The translations under genes and the position numbers were made by a program. From Sphagnum compactum (lineage: Eukaryota > Bryophyta > Sphagnopsida > Sphagnales), in the NCBI GenBank assembly GCA_965153455.1, contig OZ234497.1, positions 14,680,302 through 14,744,301 on the forward strand: 64,000 nt of DNA, written 5' to 3'. The number at the start of each line of letters is the position of its first letter. Position 1 is the stretch's first letter. Of this stretch, positions 1 through 11,367 are shown piece by piece. The notes under the pieces are model-generated. The model saw only the letters and a list, made by a program, of their open reading frames with translations, ran no database searches and had not been told where the DNA came from.

Positions 1-2510
1 GAACCCCTAAGTCCCCACAACATTCAATAACCACTTTGCCAAATGACCCCACTATATCTTGCTTGGCCATTGTCCATAACATATAGGGGAACCTAACTGG
101 GAACCTATATGTCAGCCCCCCTCCCCCCCCCCCCCCCCCCCACCACAACTATACATGGAAAGGAGAAATAGGATGGCCCCCAACACAACAAGTGCATGAC
201 TTTTTCTGTGTCCAACACATAGCTGATACCAACTTAACATGTTGTTATCCAACACATCACTGATGACATCTTTAATTGTGGATTGAAGCTCCTTTCTTCA
301 GAAGGGAGGGGTGCAAAATGGAAAACCTAAACCAAACAAGTATAACAGCATAAATCCTAAGTAAGATCATGTAGCCAATCTATGCTGCCTCAACAAGGTT
401 TGGAAACCCAATAAAGTGAAGTGCAATCTCTTGAGCTTCAGAGTTTTGGCTCAGCAAACGATGTTCAACCCTTTTTACAACTCAAAAGAAATGAACCCAT
501 GATTGCTTCACAAGGGTGAACTCAACTAGATTGTTGTTGGCTCTAAAGCTTGTGGCATATTGGTACCATTTCCAAGAAATAGAAATGTTTATTTGCCAAC
601 TAAGTACCTATACCTGAACACTCCTCATCTTATAGGGCTTTATCAGTTTGGAGATGGTTGCATTTTTAATTGCAATAAGAATCCATAATGGGGCAATTCA
701 ATTGCCCATTGCTGGACAAACCCCGCACCTCCTCCCCCCCCCCCCAAAAGGCTTTACCCCCAAGTACCACATGGTTTTGCAATGACTTACACGCTAGTTG
801 GATTGGTTCTAGTAGGTAACATCTGCACAGCCTACTGGAAAATTAACCCCACAACCATTTATATTGACTCCATAAATCCCAACCATATGAAGTATTGGCT
901 TGATGCTTTCAACTCTATATTAAATGTGTGACAGGGGGCTTAGGTTGAATTCATCATAGGAGACTACTACAAAGGTTGAATTTGGATTCCACATCGGTTT
1001 CAAGGTATGCCAAGGTCCTATAAGTTTGAAAGACATTTGACAAGAGAAGGGTAGGTTTACAGGAAATTATGGTGGAAATAAGCCAACAAATTGATTTCAA
1101 GGCCTTGTTAATCCCCTCTTGTTTAAATTGATATGAAAGAAATGGAACAAGTAAAAAAATTGAATTCATATGTTTCAAACATTCACAAACCTCAACTTTG
1201 AGTAAATTGGATGGGTCCAAACTGGGAATAAGGAGCCACTATGGGACTAGGGATTTTTTTTTGTTTTTTGAAAAGGTGCACAATTTTCCACCTTAAGAAA
1301 AAAAGGATTGCACATTTTGCAAATATGCCAAAGTGGTGAAGGAAATTTATGCAATCATTTTTCTTTAGCAATGCAAATTTGATGAAACAAATGTTTCTCT
1401 TTATGAATATTGTTGGCAATATTTAAGGGTGATAACAGAAAGCTTTGGCAACCACTATGTAGGGTTGCATTCAAAATTGGCGACAAATAATTAGCCAACA
1501 ATGAAATTTTGATTATAGCTTACATGGCATGCTATTAAAAAGCTTCAACCTTCATCAAATCACATTATGAGGGGATCAAACCTTAGTCATCAAAGACTCA
1601 ACCCACTACAACATATTGTTTCTTGCAAGTTGGTAAGTTAATAATGTTCTTAAAAGGAAAGAAGACATATCTAAGAACTTGGAAAGGAATGGTCATCAAA
1701 CCAATGACAACCATGAAAACAAAGGGCCAATAATTCCATAAATTTGTGTTCATTGTTCACATCTAACATCAACAAGTTAAAAAACTAGAAATCGCCAAAA
1801 GCAATAAAATCAAAGTGTAGATAATGAAAACAAAACAACAACACAAAGTTTGTGTGGCATTCAGAAATTTGCAATTGAATAGCCTTTAAGCATTAAAGGC
1901 ATATTAACACTTCTCTAATTATTAAAACCCCAAAGCTTCATCATAAAGAAAATTCTACATTGTAAAAAGATTGCCCAAACATGCTAACACACAAAGTCAA
2001 TTCTTGGTAAATGCATCCTAGTTTTGATGAGATTCAAACAACTAAATACCCATTCATCCTCCATTAAACCCAACACTTGAATCATGGCAATTTTTGTTAA
2101 TTTCACATACTTTGAGATGTTGCAAAATAAGATGGCAAAATTACTGATGATCCTTCACATTTTGGTTAAAAGGATGATAGTATTAAGAGAGGAGGAGCAA
2201 GGCAACTTTGGCATTATTTTTCATTGTCATCTTGAACATGGATTTTTGCACAACTAAGGTAGATGCACACGTCAGCTCAATAACCACATGTTCAATAACA
2301 TTTATCTTCTTCAAAGTACAAAAAATAACATTCAAAACATTCAAATAGGGTTGTCACAATGTCCAAGTGTTCATCAAGATGTGACATGTCCATTTAAACG
2401 TTAACATTACCTGATGTCACATCAAAATACGGTTAACCTAGGTCAACCTAGCCTAGTCGGCCTTCCCAAAGAAAGTTAAAGGTGACTGAAAATTGCATCA
2501 TTTGATCACC
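1..2510. other. AT-rich intergenic DNA, no gene recognised
   Basis: No reading frame here exceeds about 90 codons and none resembles a known family. The only notable structure is long cytosine runs: C19 at 123-141 (preceded by C6 and a T) and C12 at 734-745. Base composition is AT-rich and lacks the codon bias seen in the four real genes of the window. Confidence 0.7.
116..141. repeat. Poly(C) tract
   Basis: Six C, one T, then nineteen C. Similar C or G runs recur at 734-745, about 27165-27190, 38570-38582, 39350-39372 and 40360-40374, so long C/G homopolymers are a feature of this genome. Their exact lengths may be affected by sequencing error. Confidence 0.9.
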
Positions 2511-3085
2511 TTAAACCTTGTGGCGATCGAAAACCTTTTTCTTGGTAACCCAAAAAAAACAAACAACAATAAAAATTGTTTCAAAAAACGATTGATGTTT
2601 TTGGGCAAAAACTAAAACTAATTTAGTTGTTAAATCAACGGTGGAGATTAAATGATCATCCATTGGATGATTAAAATATTTTGGGCACTGAACAAAAATA
2701 TTTTGGGCAACAATCAAAGAAAAAAATTAGGTGGGAACCAAAAATCTTTAGTCACATGAATTGGCGACCATGAATTGGCGACCAAAAATTGACGATAAAT
2801 TTTTTTGGGTAATGACTAAAATTGTTTGGGCAACAATCAAAAATAAATTTCAATTATTGCATCAATGGTGGAAATTCAACCACAATCAATCAAATGACTA
2901 ATAAGTTTTGGGTAACACCTCTAGGCATTGACCTAAAAAAAAAATTGGGTGACAATTTGGTGATCAAAAGTTGGCAACTAGAAATTTTCAATCACCCAAT
3001 TCAATGACAAAAAATTTGGGCAACCAAAAAATTTGGTCACTAGAATTGATCTGACCAAAAAAATTGCCAAAGTTGCCAAAAAATT
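2511..3085. repeat. Degenerate short-repeat field
   Basis: Short phrases recur many times with substitutions: variants of TTTGGGCAACAATCAAA, AATTGGCGACCA and GGTGATCAAAAGTTGGCAAC. Spacing is irregular at roughly 25-60 bp, so this looks like an old, diverged tandem array. The small open frames across it simply translate the repeat and are not supported as genes. Confidence 0.55.
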
Positions 3086-4815
3086 TGTTAAACATCCGTC
3101 TTGACAAATGAAACCAACATGTTTAAACAAACACAAATTGGGCATGTCACATCATTTTGGACAACTATACATTCAAATGGGTGTTGAATGATTCATGACA
3201 TTTTTTCAAACAAATAATAATGAGGATACATGATATCTAATGCCTCCTACAACCCATGCTATGGAAAAATGTGTGTGTAGGTCAACCATTATAATTGAAA
3301 CTACTTCAAAACATTGGAGTTTAACAGATGTGACACCTCCAAAATGTCCCTAGTCACATAACATTTCACCCCATGTTAGAATCTTGAACTAGTGCCCAAA
3401 TGTGATTTGTGTGGCACTTGAATGCCAAGTGATCAATGTCATTCTTCAAATTTGTAATCCATTTTTCAAAATTATCTCATGTTTACCTTCCACAAAAGAC
3501 TAGAAAGAAACAAAGCAAGTATATTTGAAACCGATAAAAGGATCCAAAAACATCTCATGTAACTATGCCTGGATCAATTTTTTTGCTTCCACCAAATTAA
3601 TGACAAAAACATCTTCGGATTGTGCAAGTTTAGTCAAATTTTTTACAACACTTAAAAGAGGGACAATGCAAGCAAGGCTTTAAAAAGTCTCAATTTTAGC
3701 CAAATGTTCCAAGTTCGAGATAAGAGCTTGGATTGTAGGGTTATCATAGGGCTATCAAACGCCATTTTCAACAATAATGGGCAATATTCTTGTAACATCA
3801 ATTTGAATGGGCTTAAGATAAAAATTTAGCAAGTTTTGACATTGTTCAAGATCTTCAAACAATAATGTCATCACAGGACAAAACAAACACATCAGCCTTA
3901 TGCAATGCAAGTTTCATAGCTTGCATGACAATGGTAAACCCCAACTTGCATTATCACATTAGTGTTTCTTGGGTAATGCTTAACCTTTAGCAATTCAAGA
4001 AGAGACTTCATGTTCTCAAAATCTATCATGGGTCTACCATGGGATAACAAGTACAAATACAACAAATCATAGTTTTTCAAGATGCTCAACTTGACTACCT
4101 TGTCTGTTTTCATTAAAAATTTGATCAATTTCACCAAAAGCCTTTGATTACTAAAGCGGTATTGTTTTTACTAATTCAATTGACTAAAATAATTTTTTGA
4201 TTAATAATCCATATGAAATTTAATGAAATATGACCAAAAATGAACACCTCAAGTAGAAAAGGACAAAGGTGTAATCAAATGAAATATGGAGTCAAATAAA
4301 ACATGTAATCAGTAGGAAAAAACATGAACACATATAGTAAGAATGACATGAGTGTTGTCAAATGAACATGTGGTCAAATAGTACATGTAGTCATAAAATC
4401 AAAAAATGAGTATTACATAAGTATTTGTAAGTTATGGGTAGGTCCTAAATAAGTAGGGAGGTAGGAAGCTATGGTACAATAGGGTAGGGTAAATAACAAA
4501 CTAAGTAAGGTAGGAAGGAATTATAAATTAAAGGTAAATAATTAATTGATTATCATTTGGCATTAATATCTTATAATTTAATCTAAAATTAAAATAAAAT
4601 AAAATCCCATAAGTAGCCTAGTTTAGCTAGTATAGATAATTTAGGCTAGTATATTAAGTAGCCTGGTAATATAAGCAAGGATAATATGACACAACTTAGA
4701 TTAGTATATGTTATTACCTCCCTAGGCTAAGCTACCTTACCTATCTACCTATGTAATAATATAAATAAATTGAACATGTTCATTATAATATTTTCACGAA
4801 AAAATTCATCTTATG
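3086..4815. other. Intergenic DNA, no gene recognised
   Basis: AT-rich sequence without a supported reading frame. The part from about 4430 to 4750 is enriched in TAGG/TAGC words (short runs such as AAGTAGGGAGGTAGGAAG), which gives it weak low-complexity character. Confidence 0.6.
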
Positions 4816-4820
4816 AAGGT

Positions 4821-4882
4821 GGTGGTGCAATGGTTAAGGACTTAATTCTTCAATGTGAAGGTGAAGAGTTCAAGACCTCACA
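4821..4882 (+). mobile_element. tRNA-like SINE head (Pol III A and B boxes)
   Basis: An A-box-like TGGTGCAATGG lies at 4824-4834 and a B-box-like GTTCAAGAC at 4869-4877. Their starts are 45 bp apart, which is the spacing of an internal RNA polymerase III promoter. No acceptor stem pairs around them and no anticodon arm is clear, so this is not a functional tRNA. A tRNA-derived SINE head is the best reading. The 3' tail and target-site duplication are not identifiable. Confidence 0.45.
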
Positions 4883-5045
4883 CTTATAATTTAGGCCACT
4901 ACCTTGGTTGTTTAACTAATTTAGCTTACTACCTAGCTAGCCAAAGTAAGTAGGTAAATGCATATATAACATTAATAATTAGGGTGGCATGTAGGTAGAT
5001 AGCAATTATGGCTCCAATTAGTAAGCTCACAAGGAAAACAACAAG

Positions 5046-6760
5046 TTTTTTATGGACAAAGGAGTGTTAAAAAGCTTGGGAGCTTATAAAACAAAAATAT
5101 ATTGAAACACCAATTTTAATATCACCGAAGTGGGATGTGGAGTTCCATGTTCGCATAGATGCATCATTGTTGATGTGGAGGTTTTACTAGCACAAAATGT
5201 CACAGGGAAGAGTGATCAACCAGTAATGTATGCTTCCAAACTTTTTAATAATGCAAAACAAAATTATAGTACCACAAAAAAAAAACCTTAGCTATAGTCT
5301 TTGCATTGCATAAGTTCAAGCGTGATCTGTTGGGAAATCAATTTTGTGTTTTATGTTGATCATATGGGTTTAGTTTACTTAATAAATTAACCATAGGTTT
5401 CAAGGAGAATAACTAGGTGGCTACTGTTGTTTATGGAGTATGACTTCACAGTAGTATACAAGTTAAGCAAGACTCATGTAGTTGCAGATGTTTTATCCAA
5501 ATTACCTAATACCATAAAACATTCAAAAGTCCTAGAACAAACCATAGATGCAAGTTCATTTTACACAAAATCGAAATGGTTGAATGATGTTAAAATGTTT
5601 TTACAAACAAGACAGATGCAAGAGGTTTTGTCAACAAGGCAAAAGTAATGGCTGGCTAGAAGGTTAAACCATTTACAATGAAAAATGATGTTTTGCACAT
5701 AATGGGACAAGACAACAAATTGAGGCGATGCCTATCGACCATAGAAGTTCAAAAGGTAATTAAGGAGTTGCATGATGGAACAATAGTGGGTCACTTTACA
5801 ATTGAGATCACACGAAAGAAGATTTTGGATGTACGGTACTTCTAGCCCACAGTAAAAAATGTCAATGAATTTTGCAGATCATGTAATGCGTGTCAACACA
5901 TTAGAGGGTTGGCTACATAGCATTTGGTTAAACTAGTGACAACTCTTTTAGAAGAACTAGTTATGAAATTGGGATTGGATTTTGTGGGACCAATTAAACC
6001 AACAAGAAGGTATACATGGAACAAGTACATATTGGTGGCCATAAATTATGTAACCAAATGGGTGGAGGCCAAAGTGTTAAGGACAAACATTGCAGTAGTA
6101 ACAACAAAATTCTTGTATGAACGCATTCTTACCAAGTTTGGGTGTCCACTAACTATAGTCACAAATTAGGGGGTGCATTTTATAAATGATGTTATTAAGC
6201 ATTTGATAAATCATTTTTTACTCTAACATGTTAGTTCCACTATTTATTACCCATAGGAGATTGGTTAAGTAGATTCCATTAACAAGGTATTGGGAACATT
6301 ATTGATTAAATTGGTTAGTGAGAATAAAATAAATTGGGATGAACATTTACCAACAATCTTGTTTTCTTACATAGCAACATACAAGGTAACTACAAGATAT
6401 ACACCATACCAGCTTCTTTATGGGTTACATTTTTTTAGTCCTATAGAATACATTCTGCAAGTAATTGGTAGTAACCATAAAGAAAGAAATCATGTGAGGG
6501 TTTTAACACATATAAAGTTTCAAAGTTAAAGAAGCTACAGGAAAACAAACTACAATCTAAGATGAAATTAGGAACTCAACAATGGAATAGAGTTTTGTGG
6601 AGTCCGCAAAAAAATATTAAAAAATAGTTCAAATTCAATGATTTTGTTTTGTGGTTTCCAAAGGGGAGTAAGTCACATCTGGGGAAGTTCACTAAAAAAT
6701 GGTTTGGACCATATAAAATACAATATGTGTTGCCTAGAACAATACAATATTGAGATTTTT
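5046..6760 (+). mobile_element. Decayed Ty3/gypsy retrotransposon pol remnant
   Basis: Plus-strand translations in shifting frames follow the order expected of a Ty3/gypsy polyprotein. The end of reverse transcriptase runs into RNase H near 5046-5160 (an FHVRIDAS-like motif replaces FHVHTDAS). The RNase H tail lies at 5405-5520 (RWLLLFMEYDF, then VVADVLSKL). An integrase zinc-finger-like segment with paired cysteines lies at about 5770-5915. The integrase core is at 5960-6170 (LDFVGPI, then TKWVEAK). The integrase C-terminal part and the stretch before a chromodomain position lie at 6290-6760 (TPYQLLYG, KWFGPYKI). Stops and frameshifts interrupt every domain, and gag, protease and most of RT are missing. 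I could not see paired LTRs. It is inactive. Confidence 0.85.
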
Positions 6761-8111
6761 TTTGTTTCCTTTGGTTTTATAGATTCAAAATTGATTAAGA
6801 AGTTGTCAAGATTTAGATCTAAACAAACAATTGTTATAAGGATTTAAATTTGTAACAATTTTTTTTTCCAAAATAAAGTGGTAGAATGGGAATAAACATG
6901 AATCACATGGTGACCTGAGATCTTAAAAAACAACTAAATCAAGTTGCAATTCAACAAAATGAAGAAAAAATGGTAGTAGAATAATAACTATTATTGTTAT
7001 TGTTATATGATGTAGCACAATTTCACATTCTATAAAGAGTATAATATACTATGTCAAAAATACCCAGGACAAAAGAATGGCCTACAAGGTATAAGATGTC
7101 ATTTACAACAATTATGGAACCTTGGGAAGCATTTATTCGTAGACCATGAGGCAACCTAATATTTGAAAAGGTTATCAATGAGGGTAGTACCTTCGAACAT
7201 TGAACTAGAAGGACAAGAAAACAATGCAAATAAGGTTACCTTTGTAAATCAACAATGAAAGGTATATGAAAAAATTTCCCAATTTTCTTTAATGTGAAAA
7301 AACCTCAAAAACGTAAATTTTTCATGTGTTTTCACTTTTTAGAAAACCAATTGCCACCAAAGCAAAAACACACAAACTAGTTTGAACTTCAGACTCTTAA
7401 AATCTTTTGCTTTAACAGTATTGAAATTAACATACTGTAAACTTGAAATTTGCAACTTCTTGACATTCCACTTTTGCAATTAATTTATACCACTATGAAT
7501 TGCAAGACAACTTTTTACAATCACTTGCAACCTTTTTTCATGTTTTTCTTTGGGCATTTTATTTATGAACATGTTTGCCCCAATATTATCCATTCATCAT
7601 TTTCTAACTAATTGATCTTATGCATTTCCTTAATATGTTAACTATCATTTATTAAGTTTATAGTCCAGGTGCCTCCCTTTAACTTTTGGGTGGGAAAGTT
7701 CCATCTTGTAAGACATTTGTTGGTTTAAATCATTTAAATATTCCCAAGACAACATACGTTCAATTAGTTATCAAAGATGTAAGGACCATAAACAACATCA
7801 CAATCTCTTTCATCTCCTGTGGATGCTTCTCAAAAGATGGGTATTTCCATGACAAAAGAAATTCAAAACTAAAATTACATGTTGCATCAAGTATGATATG
7901 GCCACGATTCTACCAATAAAAGTAACTTCCAATAAATTTATCATAATTTTAATAACTGTAGAGTGTAACTATTATAAAGTGAATTATGTGCCTTAATCTT
8001 GGAGTGAAGGAATTAGAGCTAGAACCAAACAACGGCCAGATGCCATTAGAGATTGATGTATCTATTATTATGGTACACACAACATTTCATGGTATACATC
8101 GACCTATTATG

Positions 8112-8138
8112 ATTAGTTTACACAAAATGTAAACTAAT
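8112..8138. other. Perfect 11-bp stem-loop
   Basis: ATTAGTTTACA at 8112-8122 pairs perfectly with TGTAAACTAAT at 8128-8138 across a 5-base loop. It stands alone in AT-rich DNA with no neighbouring gene, so a function cannot be assigned. Confidence 0.6.
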
Positions 8139-9420
8139 TGTACAATTGCATACAACATTTGAAATTGTAATGGTTATTTTTCTTTTCAAATATCTATATG
8201 TTTTGTATATTCAAAGAAAAAGGATTTATTCTACAATCTCCAATGCATATGTTATTTCAGTTTTGTGACCACTTCACATATCTTTGGTGTAGCTCCAATT
8301 GTGAATATTAGACCTTGCTTTTACTGGGAACAAAGATGTGAATCTTCCTTAGTTTTTGTTACATGTGTTTATCTTGCCCTTTTGGTCCCCTATTCAATTT
8401 ATGGATCTTCCCCATTCTTATAATTCCAAAGCAATGATTGCATATCCAGTTTCCATTTGTCAATCTTAAAACATGTGTTGATGGCCACAAAATACCTTGT
8501 GGTAATGTAGCTATGAGCATTGAGGACCAAATAAAAGGAATGGGTCAATTGATTACACTAACCCCAATGTCCTACCCTGGGCATACTTGAAAAGCAGAGC
8601 TTGCCCACACACTTTCACTATTTTAATGTCTTGCCAACATTTGAGCCAGACTTTGTTGGAACATCTCAAGTTAGACTAGAGTACTTTGAAATTTGGCAAC
8701 AAATTGATCAATATAGTTGCACCAATGGCACCTATTGCTCCTAAGGTTGCTTGATGCAAATCCAAGTTATGACTTGGTTCCATATTTGTTTCCCTCCTTT
8801 TTTTTCAATTTGGGCTTCCTAAATTGAATGAATATATTACGAGCATGACATCATCAGCATGGCCACAGAGTTGATGTCATGTAGAATCTGAAAATTAGTT
8901 TTCCAAATTGAAAGAGACTTATGAGTTCATGACCATGGTGTCTATAGAATTACACTATGTTCCATGCTGGACTTTATCATGCTAAACAAATTATGGGTTC
9001 CATGGCACAAGATCATATAATAAACATGAATTATACAAAAACATTTATAGAATTAAAAAGAAAAACTGTTGGCGGAAGTGGTTAACTGGAACCCCTCCTT
9101 TTTAATTCTATTTTCATTTCCAAAACTTGTTCAAGTCCTTGGGTGAGGACAAACTACCCAAATTGAATTAAATGCCAATGTTGTCCAACTACATCATTTA
9201 TCTATATTTTTCCCACTATATAAACAGCACAGCGTATAATACTGAGATCCAAACCAAGCATTAATTATCAATCAACGAGTTTTTAAAACTGAAAACTTTG
9301 TCCCTGTTATGTATTGCTTGCACAAACATGACTTGGTGATGGGTTGTCAAGACCCACCTTAGTGCAATATTCTTTCTACTTTTGTAAATAACAATATAAT
9401 TATAGTATTACATTGAAGGA

Positions 9421-9475
9421 ATATATATATATTTTAGATATATATTTACATGTGTATATATATATATATACCAAT
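9421..9475. repeat. AT-rich microsatellite
   Basis: Imperfect AT-dinucleotide runs, including ATATATATATAT and TATATATATATATATA, separated by a few other bases. Confidence 0.8.
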
Positions 9476-9862
9476 ATATTTTATTTGATTTTACAATTAT
9501 AGAAAAAATCGCTCTATCTATAGAACATTGCTGAATACTATATATTCCTTTTGAAGCTTATAGATGATACAATTCATATTGCAACAACAAAATATAGGTC
9601 CCAATTCTTGATTTGTTCCAACAAACTTTGAAATCTAATCAACATTGGAATGTCAAGTAAGAGATTACAATCAAAGGCTAAGAAATCATTTTAGCATGTT
9701 TATTACTCCAAACACAACATTGTTGGTTTGGACTGTCACTTTCATGATCTTTTTGCAAGCTGGTCTGCATTTCATGGTACTTAATAGATCCCCAATTCTT
9801 AAAGGTTGACATCAATCCAATTTTCAATTAGAAGATTTTGAGATTAGACCACTAAAATGTCA

Positions 9863-9929
9863 TTGTCCATTATAAAACAAAGAGGACCTCCATAGAATCA
9901 GAAAGTTCCTCTTTGTTTATAATGGACAA
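9863..9929. other. Near-perfect 23/24-bp inverted repeat (hairpin)
   Basis: The arm at 9863-9886 (starting TTGTCCATTATAAAACAAAG) is the reverse complement of 9907-9929 except for one missing base. The loop is 20 bases. This could be a small foldback or MITE remnant or a small-RNA hairpin. Nothing nearby decides between these. Confidence 0.65.
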
Positions 9930-11367
9930 ACACCCAAACAGAAATCATTCTTTGTTTCAACAAACCTTTGATGCAATTCAATAAGACCTATTTTTCTCTT
10001 CAAAAGACTAGTTAAGCTTGTCATTTGAGTTTATGAAAGTCTCTTTTGAGCAAAGCCTTAAGGTACAAAACAGAATGCCGAATATTTCTGAATTTGCCAT
10101 AACATGAAATTATGTCATCAACATGAGGCATGCTAATCATGTCAGTACTGGCATGTTATGGCTAAGAAGGGTTGTAAAAATGACAATGTTTAAGAGTTCA
10201 TATTAGCTCTTAAAAAGTACAAAGAGAACAAAACAAAAAAAACAAACAAGAATGCAATGGTTTAAAGGGGTATGCCACAACAAATCAAGTATTTGTCTGA
10301 TCAACAAACTTCACTTCACATAAATGCCATCAAATGAATTAAAATTGTTGAAAGCAGAGCAACATAAACATTTTCTTAGAGATGAACAAAAAGTTATTGC
10401 TACATGAATAACAAAAGTATGCTGGAAGCTTTTGAACAGGTGTATGGAATTAATGCAAGAAAAAGGAACCAAAGCCAAAAACACTACCATGGCTGGCAAA
10501 AATAGCTTGGAAACAAACAAAGAGATTACTTGGGCAATAATGTGGTATAAGATTACCAGTTTCTCTGTCATCCAGTGTCTTGCTCCTCAAGCTTAAGCAA
10601 CATGACTGCATGCAAAACTATGCACCATCAAACCCTGCATGAAGACTTTGTTCAACCATAATGATCATCAGTGATCAAATCAGGTGTCAATTTTGACAGA
10701 TACAAAAGTAATCATCATTCAGAGGCAGATAATTGAGTCAACCACCTCCGGCATCCAGGTATGACTAAAGGAATGGACAAGAAGGACAATTGCAAGTAAA
10801 ATGCTTAGTTACAGAGTTTCTGAAACAAAGATCATGACAGTGAAGGACAGGAATAAAACAAATTCAGTGTTGAGAACAGTTTGCATGTAAGTAACAAATT
10901 GTTTATAAATGAACATAGTGACCAATTTCTCCAAAATAACAGATCCATGGATAAAAATCAACCATGCATGTAGCGCACAGCCTCCACCCAGGTCTCTGGA
11001 AAATGTTTGCAACACTAGAAAACAAAACCTGGCATGTGTTTCTATTTTGAGTTGTTTGTGCCAGAATACAGTAGTTCATCAGTCAGCGCACATTAAATGA
11101 GATATCTCCATCCAAGGGACATCTCCAAGGACAGGACACCCAGTTGCTGCTAACCATCCACCACATATTAGTAACATGTCAGTCCTGCTATATAGGGTGG
11201 GTAGTTTCTAGAATACCGAATGGATATGCCCATTACCTGGACAAAGAAAAAGTTGCCTGCGTACTTGGATGCAGGATTCAGTATTTCAGTGTTAGTCAAT
11301 TAGAGCTGTATGGTGAGGATCTCATACTCTGTTCCCGATGAGCAACACAGTTTCTCTGGTCTTGCCC

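Larger units (their letters stand above)
6761..11367. other. Intergenic DNA downstream of pyruvate kinase
   Basis: No supported coding region. It contains two stem-loops (8112-8138 and 9863-9929), an AT-dinucleotide tract near 9421-9475 and otherwise unremarkable AT-rich DNA. The last few hundred bases before 11367 are less AT-rich and probably include the pyruvate kinase 3' untranslated region, since that gene runs leftwards and stops at 11368. Confidence 0.6.

Noticed and set aside
5046-6760. A functional retrotransposon
   Set aside because: Every domain is interrupted by stops or frame changes and LTRs were not found.
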